Of a DNA stretch of 12,822 bases, positions 5,523 through 10,436 are shown in pieces. A program made the translations under genes and the position numbers. The stretch is from Kiritimatiellia bacterium (GTDB lineage Bacteria > Verrucomicrobiota > Kiritimatiellia > RFP12 > UBA1067): assembly GCA_900771305.1 (NCBI GenBank), contig CAAGNL010000514.1, positions 1 to 12,822 of the forward strand, given 5' to 3'. The notes under the pieces were generated by a model. It was given only the letters and a program-made list of their open reading frames with translations, searched no databases and was not told the origin of the DNA. Numbering within the stretch: the stretch's first letter is position 1; the number at the start of each line of letters is the position of its first letter.

Positions 5523-6777
5523 TCTGGCCTTGCCAAGTGTGGCAGCCAAGCCATTGACGTCCGAGGTTGCACTGCCTGCTGCCGAGGGGGGGGGGACACC
5601 ACAGAAGGGTTTTGCCCAGGAGGGAGCGCTCCAAACGACCGTGCAGACGTTCCAGTCGGCGCTGATGTGTCCCCTTGCCGAAAACGCGGCTCTTCAGCAG
5701 GCGCTCGAGGATGTCGTCGGCAATCTTTCACGGACGGCGTTCACGTCCGTTGAGAATCGCGTTGTGGAGACGACATCTGTTGCGCAGAATGTGGAGACAC
5801 CGAAAATGACGGTGGATCAACCTCGTTCGACTGAGGCCGTGACGCGGCAACCTGCAGCGCCTACGGTCGCGGTTGTCGAATCGTCCGTTGTTCCGCCGCA
5901 GGTGCAGGCTCCGATAGTGGACGCGACGGTCAACCGTGTCACGGAGGCTCCGATCGTGCAGCCCGAGGTGGCGCCACGCGTGGAGGAGTCCGTGCAGGTT
6001 CGTCCTGTGGAGACGGTGACGCGGCAAGCTGCCGCGTCTACGGTCGCGGTCGTCGAATCGCCCGTTGTCCCGCCCCAGGTGCAGGCTCCGATTGTAGACG
6101 CGATGGTCCACCGCGTCACGGAGGCCCCGATTGTTCCGGCCGAGGTGGCGCCGGTTCATCCACTGGAGACGGAGACGTGGCAGGCAACTGCATCTATGGC
6201 AGTCAAGCCGACAGGGGAAGTTGTTCCGACTGTGGATGCAGTTCCGCAGCAGAATGCCCCTCGTGTTGACGTGGCGTCAAACCGTGTCGAGGAGGGAGGC
6301 TTGCCCGACGAGACGGAGCTGGGCGATGCGATTGTCGCCGCGGGGATGCGTCCCGTTCTTGAAGGGATGACGCCCGTGGCGCCGCAGGAGGTGCCCGTGA
6401 AACCCGACGTCATTACGGCCGTGGATTCGGTGAAGGCGGCTTTTGCCCCTGTCGAGGTTCTGCCCACGGAGACGTTCTTCGAGGTGGCGAATGCCGTGGC
6501 GGACACGCTTCTGGTGTCACCCGGGCTTTTGCGCGGCGAAGGCGAGGTCCGGGTGCAGTTGCGTCCGGACGTGCTTGAGGGATCCGAAATCCGGATTGCA
6601 GTCACAGGACGTCAGTTGGCAGTCGATTTCATCCCGCAGACTCAGGACGTCGCGGTGCTGATTGAGCAGAACCGTCCGCAGCTGGAACAGCATCTGGCGG
6701 CGCGGATCCAGACGTTTACGCTGTCGGTTGGCGTTCATCGTCGGCGTTCGTTTGAAACGAGGGGGAGTGCGACCTGA
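5500..6777 (+). CDS. sctP: T3SS needle-length regulator SctP
   Basis: SctP/YscP/FliK-type molecular ruler: a secreted, largely disordered protein that sets needle length and triggers the SctU substrate switch. The protein is 425 aa from ATG 5500, chosen because GGAAGGAGG at 5481-5489 is well spaced; two further ATGs follow immediately (5503, 5506). Residues about 30-330 are Pro/Val/Thr/Glu-rich and contain two clear 50-residue repeats (110-159 and 169-218) plus a degenerate third. The C-terminal T3S4/FliK-like domain starts around residue 335 and includes VRVQLRPDVLEGSEIRIAV (L354 within it) and a following helix. A run of 10 G at 5586-5595 encodes E29-GGG. Gain or loss of one G would truncate the protein (stops at 5751 or 5663). 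The stop shares a base with the sctQ start. Confidence 0.85.
   Translation: MMMTPSIDLALPSVAAKPLTSEVALPAAEGGGTPQKGFAQEGALQTTVQTFQSALMCPLAENAALQQALEDVVGNLSRTAFTSVENRVVETTSVAQNVETPKMTVDQPRSTEAVTRQPAAPTVAVVESSVVPPQVQAPIVDATVNRVTEAPIVQPEVAPRVEESVQVRPVETVTRQAAASTVAVVESPVVPPQVQAPIVDAMVHRVTEAPIVPAEVAPVHPLETETWQATASMAVKPTGEVVPTVDAVPQQNAPRVDVASNRVEEGGLPDETELGDAIVAAGMRPVLEGMTPVAPQEVPVKPDVITAVDSVKAAFAPVEVLPTETFFEVANAVADTLLVSPGLLRGEGEVRVQLRPDVLEGSEIRIAVTGRQLAVDFIPQTQDVAVLIEQNRPQLEQHLAARIQTFTLSVGVHRRRSFETRGSAT
5586..5595 (+). repeat. poly-G(10) tract inside sctP
   Basis: Ten consecutive G bases occupy the last base of codon 29 and all of codons 30-32 of sctP (Glu-Gly-Gly-Gly). A one-base deletion puts a TGA at 5663-5665 in frame; a one-base insertion puts a TGA at 5751-5753 in frame. 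Long G homopolymers in coding DNA are classic slipped-strand (phase variation) sites. The tract is also a place where sequencing errors can arise. Confidence 0.9.
5827..5976 (+). repeat. SctP internal direct repeat, copy 1
   Basis: First copy of a 150-base in-frame repeat encoding about 50 residues, with landmarks TRQPAAPTVAVVES, VVPPQVQAPIVDA and NRVTEAPIV. The second copy begins exactly 177 bases (59 codons) later. Divergence is mostly at synonymous positions or in similar residues, so the amino acid pattern appears maintained. Confidence 0.88.
6004..6153 (+). repeat. SctP internal direct repeat, copy 2
   Basis: Second copy, offset by 177 bases from copy 1, with landmarks TRQAAASTVAVVES, VVPPQVQAPIVDA and HRVTEAPIV. 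A decayed third unit seems to follow from about 6157 (LETETWQATAS, then VVPTVDAVPQQNAP). Gain or loss of such units would change ruler length in a SctP-type protein. Confidence 0.88.
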
Positions 6778-7595
6778 TGGATGCGCTGGAACTCCTGAAG
6801 ACGTGGCCGGGATGGGCCAATGCCGGTGCGGAGACGGTACTTGCCTCTCCGGCCTGGAGACTGTCCGTTCGCTTCGGCGAGGAAACGGGCGTGCTGCGGC
6901 TGGGCGTGGAAGCTCTGTCGGACACGATTGACTTGGACATCACGCTGGATGGTGAACCCCATGTGCTCTCATTGGCGGATTCATCGCTTTATCCTGACCT
7001 GCATGTGCTCTGGGGCACGCGGGCAGGATTGCCTCCGGAGATCCTGCTCGCCCTCGTTGAAAAGGAATGCGGAGATCTCTTCTTCATGCTGGAGAAGTCG
7101 ACGCGCCGTATGGTTGGGGTGAAGGGACTGGCCGCAGCTCCTGCCGAGTCGGCGCGCAGGATGGATGTGGGGCTCTCTGCGGGTACGCTTTCCTTCGCCC
7201 TTGACCTGCCGCCGGACGTTCAGGCACTTTGGGGACGGCTGGAGAATCTGGATGTCACCCACCCCGAAATACGTAATATGACGCGTCCGGCACGCGTTGA
7301 CTACTGCGCGCTGATGTTGACCGACGACGAGCGTGCGCTGATGGCGTCGGGAGACCATCTACTTGTCCCGGACGAGTTCACGGGCACGCAGAGGTGGATT
7401 GTCGACGCCCCGGCCGACGAGTCCGTGCATCTCTGCTCGACCACGTCCCAGGATATCTCCTTTGCCGCATTTGCGGACGATTCGCTTCCTCCCATCCCGG
7501 CCCCCGGAGAATTCTCCCTCGTGCTGAAGGACCAGACTCTCCACGCCTGTTCGCCTTCGCACCTTGGGGGCGCCCGCGCCGTTCGGATCTCTTAA
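6777..7595 (+). CDS. sctQ: T3SS C-ring/sorting platform protein SctQ (short form)
   Basis: SctQ/YscQ/FliN-related protein of the cytoplasmic sorting platform, where it forms pods with SctL and SctK. The 272-aa protein starts at an ATG that shares one base with the sctP stop. The N-terminal half (WPGWANAG, then beta segments through LSLADSSLYPDLHVLWG) and a middle domain around VDYCALMLTDDERALMASGDHLLVPDE (residues 174-200) fit SctQ with a SpoA1-like element. After residue 215 there is no recognisable second SpoA domain (a 'GDVI.L' strand with a hydrophobic core), which full SctQ carries at its C-terminus. It ends at GGARAVRIS, 22 bases before sctR. Identity rests strongly on the P-Q-R order; sequence similarity is modest. 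Confidence 0.7.
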   Translation: MDALELLKTWPGWANAGAETVLASPAWRLSVRFGEETGVLRLGVEALSDTIDLDITLDGEPHVLSLADSSLYPDLHVLWGTRAGLPPEILLALVEKECGDLFFMLEKSTRRMVGVKGLAAAPAESARRMDVGLSAGTLSFALDLPPDVQALWGRLENLDVTHPEIRNMTRPARVDYCALMLTDDERALMASGDHLLVPDEFTGTQRWIVDAPADESVHLCSTTSQDISFAAFADDSLPPIPAPGEFSLVLKDQTLHACSPSHLGGARAVRIS

Positions 7596-7617
7596 CCCCT
7601 CTCACCCCTCTCAACCT
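7595..7617. repeat. CCCCTCTCA tandem phrase before sctR
   Basis: The gap between sctQ and sctR is made of the repeated phrase ACCCCTCTC-ACCCCTCTC-AACCT, directly before the ATG. It is pure C/T/A on the coding strand and contains no purine-rich Shine-Dalgarno sequence. Confidence 0.7.
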
Positions 7618-8289
7618 ATGTTCCAAACAGATCCATTTGCGTTGATTGTCCTGCTGATCGGACTCTCGCTCCTGCCGTTTCTGGCGATGATCGCGACAAG
7701 CTACCTGAAGATCGTCGTCGTGATGTCCCTGATTCGCAATGCGCTCGGAATCCAGTCGATTCCGCCGAATATGGTCGTCAATGCACTGGCTTTGATTCTC
7801 ACGTTCTACATCATGGCTCCGATGGTGGGGGAGAGCTGGGATACACTTCAGAAGGGGATGAAGGACAACAAGCCGGAGGTTTTGTACCAGACGGATCTGG
7901 CGTCAAGAGCCGCGGAGCCCTATCGGAAGTTCCTCGTGACGCAGACGGACGAAAAACAGGTCGCGTTCTTCACGCGCACGGCGGAGAAGTTGTGGGCGAC
8001 GACGGACGAGGCAGGCGTGAAGCATCCCGCCGTGGTTGACCCCAAGAGCTTTTTCGTGCTGATTCCCTCGTTCTGCGTCTCGGAGCTCACGAAGGCGTTC
8101 CAGATTGGCTTCCTTGTCTACCTGCCGTTCATCGCGATCGACATCATCGTCTCGAACATCCTCCTGGCGATGGGTATGATGATGGTGTCGCCGGTGACGA
8201 TTTCATTGCCGTTCAAACTCCTGCTGTTTGTGATGGTCAATGGGTGGACGTTGCTCATCCAGGGGTTGGTCCAGTCGTACATCCATTGA
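7618..8289 (+). CDS. sctR: T3SS export gate protein SctR
   Basis: SctR/FliP family: five copies form the core of the export gate with SctS and SctT. The 223-aa length is typical. The N-terminal membrane segments contain the strongly conserved MIATSYLKIVVVMSLIRNA (residues 24-42), followed by LGIQSIPPNMVVNALALIL. A periplasmic/variable region covers residues about 72-145 (TDLASRAAEPYRKFL and so on). The C-terminal membrane part holds FLVYLPFIAIDIIVSNILLAMGM (given by position, residues 165-187) and MMMVSPVTISLPFKLLLF (187-204). The start is the ATG at 7618, which aligns with the family N-terminus. An upstream in-frame TTG at 7564 lies within sctQ and is unlikely. There is no Shine-Dalgarno sequence. 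Confidence 0.96.
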   Translation: MFQTDPFALIVLLIGLSLLPFLAMIATSYLKIVVVMSLIRNALGIQSIPPNMVVNALALILTFYIMAPMVGESWDTLQKGMKDNKPEVLYQTDLASRAAEPYRKFLVTQTDEKQVAFFTRTAEKLWATTDEAGVKHPAVVDPKSFFVLIPSFCVSELTKAFQIGFLVYLPFIAIDIIVSNILLAMGMMMVSPVTISLPFKLLLFVMVNGWTLLIQGLVQSYIH

Positions 8290-8317
8290 GAATGTGGATG
8301 CGGTCGGCCATCGACCT

Positions 8318-8354
8318 TTGAATTCTACTTTAAACCTTCAACTTTTTACTTTCT
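8318..8354. repeat. degenerate CTTTAAAC/CTTCAACTTT phrases before sctS
   Basis: Within the 65-base gap between sctR and sctS, the last 40 bases are an A/T-rich stutter of phrases (CTACTTTAAAC, CTTCAACTTTT, TACTTTCT) running directly into the sctS ATG. No purine-rich ribosome binding site is present. The base composition contrasts sharply with the GC-rich genes on both sides. Confidence 0.65.
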
Positions 8355-8624
8355 ATGGGACAGGCTCAAATTCTTGATTACGCGCAGCGGTGCCTCATCC
8401 TCATTCTGCAGCTGTCGCTCATTCCGATCTGCGTGGCGACGGTCATCGGCATTCTCGTTTCGCTGCTGCAGGCCCTGACGCAGATCCAGGAGCAGACGCT
8501 GGGCTTCGCCGTCAAATTGATCGCCATTTCGATCACGCTGATGGCGGCCAGTTCCTGGATTGGTGGTGAGTTGCTCCTCTACACGCAGAGCATCTTCGAG
8601 AACTTCGCGGCCATAACTCGGTGA
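8355..8624 (+). CDS. sctS: T3SS export gate protein SctS
   Basis: SctS/FliQ family, a small export gate protein with two membrane-spanning helical segments that wraps around the SctR core. The 89-aa length is exactly typical. Helix 1 covers about residues 13-37 (LILILQLSLIPICVATVIGI) and is followed by the conserved cytoplasmic-facing loop LLQALTQIQEQTLGFAVK (residues 37-54). Helix 2 then runs through LIAISITLMAASSWIGGELL. The start ATG has no Shine-Dalgarno sequence; the preceding bases are the CTTT-type repeat. sctU begins 7 bases after the stop. sctT, which usually comes next, is absent. Confidence 0.96.
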   Translation: MGQAQILDYAQRCLILILQLSLIPICVATVIGILVSLLQALTQIQEQTLGFAVKLIAISITLMAASSWIGGELLLYTQSIFENFAAITR

Positions 8625-8631
8625 AGCTGTT

Positions 8632-9723
8632 ATGGCCGAAGGCGGCGAGAAAACCGAAATGCCGACGCCCAAGAAGCTGCGTGACGCGCGGCAGAAGGGG
8701 CAGGTCTGCAATTCGAAGGACTGCGTGTCGACGGCCGTTCTTCTCGTTCTTCTCTCGGTAATCGGCGCGTTGGCCCTTGTACTGACTGACGATATTTCCA
8801 ACTTGATTCGTTTTGTCGGTCTGCGCATCAAGGAGAACGACGTGCTTGCGATTCGTGAGGCGGGACGCCTTGCCCTCGTCATCGTCTGCAAGCACAGCTT
8901 CATCTTCGTGCTGGTGGCGGCATTCACCGCGATTGTGGCCAATGCCGTGCAGGTTGGGTTCCTGTTCTCCTTCGAACCGCTCAAGCCCGATTTGAAGAAG
9001 GTCAATCCGGCCGAGGGCGCGAAGAAGATCTTCTGCATGAAGAACCTGTTCGAGTTCTTCAAGAACGTCGTGAAGGTGACCTTCCTCGGGTATCTGATCT
9101 ACAAACTGATCATGAACTCGATTCCGGCCCTTCTGCCCATGTGCTACGGGACCATCGACGATATCTTCCCCTGTCTGTCGACAATCCTGAAGAACCTCGC
9201 GTTCTACACGATCTTCGGGTACATCATCATCGCAATCGTCGACCGGCTCTTCCAGCAGAAGAACTTCACCAAGCAGATGATGATGACGAAGGACGAGGTC
9301 AAGCGCGAATACAAGGAGATGGAGGGCTCGCAGGAGGTCAAGCAGGCGCAGCGCCAATTCCGCAACGAGATTCTGAACGGGGAACCACCAGCGAAAGCCG
9401 TCAAGAAAGCCGATGTAGTCGTCACGAACCCGACGCACTACGCGGTCGGCATCCGCTACAAGCCGGATGAGGCGCCGCTGCCGAAGGTCGTCTGCTCGGG
9501 TGCGGACGCAATTGCGAAGGAAATCCGCGAGGCGGCGCTGCGTGAGGGCATTCCGATCATGGAGAATGTGCCGTTGGCCCGCGCGCTCTATTCGAAGGTG
9601 AAGATCGAGGAGTTCATTCCCGTTGAGCTCGTGGAACCCGTCGCGGAGGTGCTCAAATGGGTCAAGTCGCTGAACGACGCCGCACGCGAGCAGCGCGAGC
9701 TCGACGAGATTGACCTGAATTGA
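8632..9723 (+). CDS. sctU: T3SS export switch protein SctU
   Basis: SctU/YscU/FlhB family: the export-gate protein whose cytoplasmic domain self-cleaves to switch specificity from rod/needle to later substrates, in response to SctP. The 363-aa protein opens with the family motif EKTEMPTPKKLRDARQKGQV (residues 6-25). It has about four membrane segments (around 33-52, 80-112, 148-170 and 188-205), then a linker with MMMTKDEVKREYKEMEGS. The autocleavage motif NPTH is at residues 266-269 (cleavage expected after N266), followed by YAVGIRYKPDEAPLPKVV, which is diagnostic. The ribosome binding site is weak (GGTGAAG). It is the last gene of the operon. No clear T-tailed terminator was found after it. 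Confidence 0.97.
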   Translation: MAEGGEKTEMPTPKKLRDARQKGQVCNSKDCVSTAVLLVLLSVIGALALVLTDDISNLIRFVGLRIKENDVLAIREAGRLALVIVCKHSFIFVLVAAFTAIVANAVQVGFLFSFEPLKPDLKKVNPAEGAKKIFCMKNLFEFFKNVVKVTFLGYLIYKLIMNSIPALLPMCYGTIDDIFPCLSTILKNLAFYTIFGYIIIAIVDRLFQQKNFTKQMMMTKDEVKREYKEMEGSQEVKQAQRQFRNEILNGEPPAKAVKKADVVVTNPTHYAVGIRYKPDEAPLPKVVCSGADAIAKEIREAALREGIPIMENVPLARALYSKVKIEEFIPVELVEPVAEVLKWVKSLNDAAREQRELDEIDLN

Positions 9724-9777
9724 CGTCCATCCAACGTTGTTGTTGTTCGTCGAGGAACGTAAACTTAAAACGAACAA

Positions 9778-9806
9778 TTGACAGGTGGGGGTGAGTCGTG
9801 CATACT
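9778..9806 (+). promoter_or_regulatory. sigma70-like promoter downstream of sctU
   Basis: A perfect -35 TTGACA (9778-9783) is followed after 17 bases by CATACT (9801-9806), which matches four of six -10 positions. Transcription would start near 9813, at the base of the GAAA-capped hairpin, and run through the small ORF at 9896. This would separate the accessory region from the T3SS transcript. Confidence 0.5.
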
Positions 9807-9812
9807 TATGCT

Positions 9813-9830
9813 GAACCTTGAAAAAGGTTC
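9813..9830 (+). other. hairpin with GAAA tetraloop at predicted 5' end of transcript
   Basis: GAACCTT-GAAA-AAGGTTC is a perfect 7-bp stem closed by a GNRA-type GAAA tetraloop, positioned just where the upstream promoter would start transcription. A 5'-terminal hairpin could stabilise the RNA. It is followed by two CACGGTG copies (9834-9840, 9849-9855) and a dyad ACGGTG-TC-CACCGT (9850-9863). No riboswitch or known small RNA family was recognised. Confidence 0.5.
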
Positions 9831-9895
9831 GTTCACGGTGCCCATCGTCACGGTGTCCACCGTATCGCACATTGTCGTAAAACGGAGAAGAGGGA

Positions 9896-10036
9896 ATGAA
9901 ACGAATCGCATGGTGCCTGGCGTTCGACCTCGTTGGCGCGGAGGGCATTCGCGCGCCGAACGGCCTTGCGCTCTCGGACGACGGGCGGACGCTCGCCTGG
10001 AACGTCGCGCACGGCACGGTCCTCTTCCTCCGCTGA
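9896..10036 (+). CDS. 46-aa ORF with SMP-30/NHL-like motif, possibly a gene remnant
   Basis: This short ORF begins MKRIAWCLAF and continues through APNGLALSDDGRTLAWNVA (residues about 21-39), then ends at LFLR. The segment 'PNGLALSxDGRTL' resembles the repeat core of SMP-30/gluconolactonase or NHL beta-propellers. Such enzymes are about 300 aa, so this would be a fragment. A purine-rich stretch (GGAGAAGAGGG, 9884-9894) precedes the ATG closely, and a promoter lies about 90 bases upstream, so expression as a small peptide is also possible. It ends 9 bases before a strong hairpin (10046-10071). I regard it as a probable pseudogene or spurious small ORF, with a real gene less likely. Confidence 0.35.
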   Translation: MKRIAWCLAFDLVGAEGIRAPNGLALSDDGRTLAWNVAHGTVLFLR

Positions 10037-10045
10037 CCGCGGACT

Positions 10046-10071
10046 CCCGGTCGCAACTTGTTGCGACCGGG
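10046..10071. terminator. strong hairpin shared by two convergent small ORFs
   Basis: CCCGGTCGCAA-CTTG-TTGCGACCGGG is a perfect 11-bp GC-rich stem with a 4-base loop. It sits between the plus-strand ORF ending at 10036 and the minus-strand ORF ending at 10074, so it could terminate both transcripts. Neither side has a T-run, so an intrinsic terminator is not certain; it may instead protect 3' ends. Confidence 0.6.
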
Positions 10072-10073
10072 CC

Positions 10074-10214
10074 CTACTTGCCGGCGGGCCTGAAGGCGCG
10101 CAGGGCCTTCGCCGTTGGCAGCCCGTAGAACGCGCCGCAGACGGCGGCGAGCGAGAGCAGCGCCAACAGGCGCAGCGCAGCCGTTCTGAACTTTGACTTG
10201 ACGTGTGCTTTCAT
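10074..10214 (-). CDS. 46-aa signal-peptide-like small protein
   Basis: Minus-strand ORF of 46 aa with a basic N-terminus (MKAHVKSKFR), a hydrophobic core LRLLALLSLAAVCGAFYGL (residues about 14-32), and a short basic tail ending RPAGK. It looks like a signal peptide or single membrane segment with little mature protein. The start is supported by AAGGAG in the minus-strand leader (10224-10229 on the plus strand), about 9 bases before the ATG. In-frame codons extend upstream to 10289 but cross the IS end, so the start at 10214 is preferred. The hairpin at 10046-10071 follows its stop immediately. The IS lies only about 60 bases upstream and may have removed its promoter. No family was recognised; it could be a small membrane peptide or a truncated secreted protein. 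Confidence 0.45.
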   Translation of the reverse strand: MKAHVKSKFRTAALRLLALLSLAAVCGAFYGLPTAKALRAFRPAGK

Positions 10215-10237
10215 GAGTTCATCTCCTTGGTTCCAAT

Positions 10238-10274
10238 GCGTGCTCTTTGCGTTCCCCTCTGCGCTCTGTGCGTT
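10238..10274. repeat. imperfect GCG-(C/T)-rich tandem phrases next to IS left end
   Basis: On the plus strand, phrases starting GCG recur at 10238, 10249, 10261 and 10270 (GCGTGCTCTTT, GCGTTCCCCTCT, GCGCTCTGT, GCGTT). On the minus strand they read as purine-rich 'ACGCAxAGAG' units in the leader of the 46-aa ORF. The style is the same as the stutter repeats in the T3SS operon, but the motif differs. Confidence 0.55.
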
Positions 10275-10295
10275 AACCCGACTTTCCACGTTCGA
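10274..10295 (+). repeat. IS left terminal inverted repeat
   Basis: Twenty-two bases beginning TAACCCGACTTTCC and ending GTTCGA, an exact reverse complement of 12350-12371. They mark the left end of the insertion sequence. The outermost T/A pair could be chance, giving a minimum of 21 bp. Confidence 0.9.
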
Positions 10296-10325
10296 CCCTA
10301 AGTTTGACTTTTTCCATGTAGTTAA

Positions 10326-10356
10326 TTGAACTTATCTCAGGAGTTTTCTCTAATTC
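10326..10356 (+). promoter_or_regulatory. weak possible transposase promoter
   Basis: TTGAAC (10326-10331) and TAATTC (10351-10356), spaced 19 bases apart, lie in the A/T-rich left part of the IS, about 80 bases before the transposase ATG. The spacing is longer than optimal and CATAAT (10357-10362) is nearby, so the exact -10 is uncertain. Confidence 0.25.
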
Positions 10357-10380
10357 CATAATATACCGTCCGAAAAAGTC

Positions 10381-10395
10381 GTGTAGTGAAGACCT
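10381..10395 (+). repeat. 15-bp direct repeat, copy 1 (before transposase)
   Basis: GTGTAGTGAAGACCT lies 41 bases before the transposase start and is repeated exactly, in the same orientation, at 12299-12313, just after its stop codon. The pair brackets the ORF inside the IS ends. Confidence 0.85.
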
Positions 10396-10436
10396 ACCCT
10401 CTATGACTGCATTGCCGAATATGAGAAAATACAGGC

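Noticed and set aside
5587..5595. Treating the poly-G as a frameshift in a broken sctP
   Set aside because: The reading frame is continuous from the ATG at 5500 through the tract to the C-terminal FliK-like domain, so the displayed state is ON.
51..9723. Possibility that this is a flagellar export operon
   Set aside because: A needle-type SctF, lipoprotein SctJ, SctI and SctP-type ruler are present. There are no rod, hook or flagellin genes, so it is a non-flagellar T3SS.
9724..9777. Terminator for the T3SS operon
   Set aside because: Only a weak GTTC-GAAC pairing was seen, with no GC-rich stem plus T-run, so no terminator is called here.
8533..10056. 507-codon open frame on the minus strand opposite sctU
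   Set aside because: It lies antisense to the unmistakable sctU, has Arg/His/Leu-rich composition typical of an antisense shadow in GC-rich DNA, and shows no domain.
9778..10128. 116-codon plus-strand frame covering the 46-aa ORF region
   Set aside because: It begins inside the -35 element, crosses the promoter and the terminator-like hairpin, and has Arg-rich shadow composition.
10238..10274. Possible CRISPR-like array
   Set aside because: Units are short, imperfect and lack unique spacers of constant size; no cas genes are present. The same applies to the repeats at 1131-1170 and 8318-8354.
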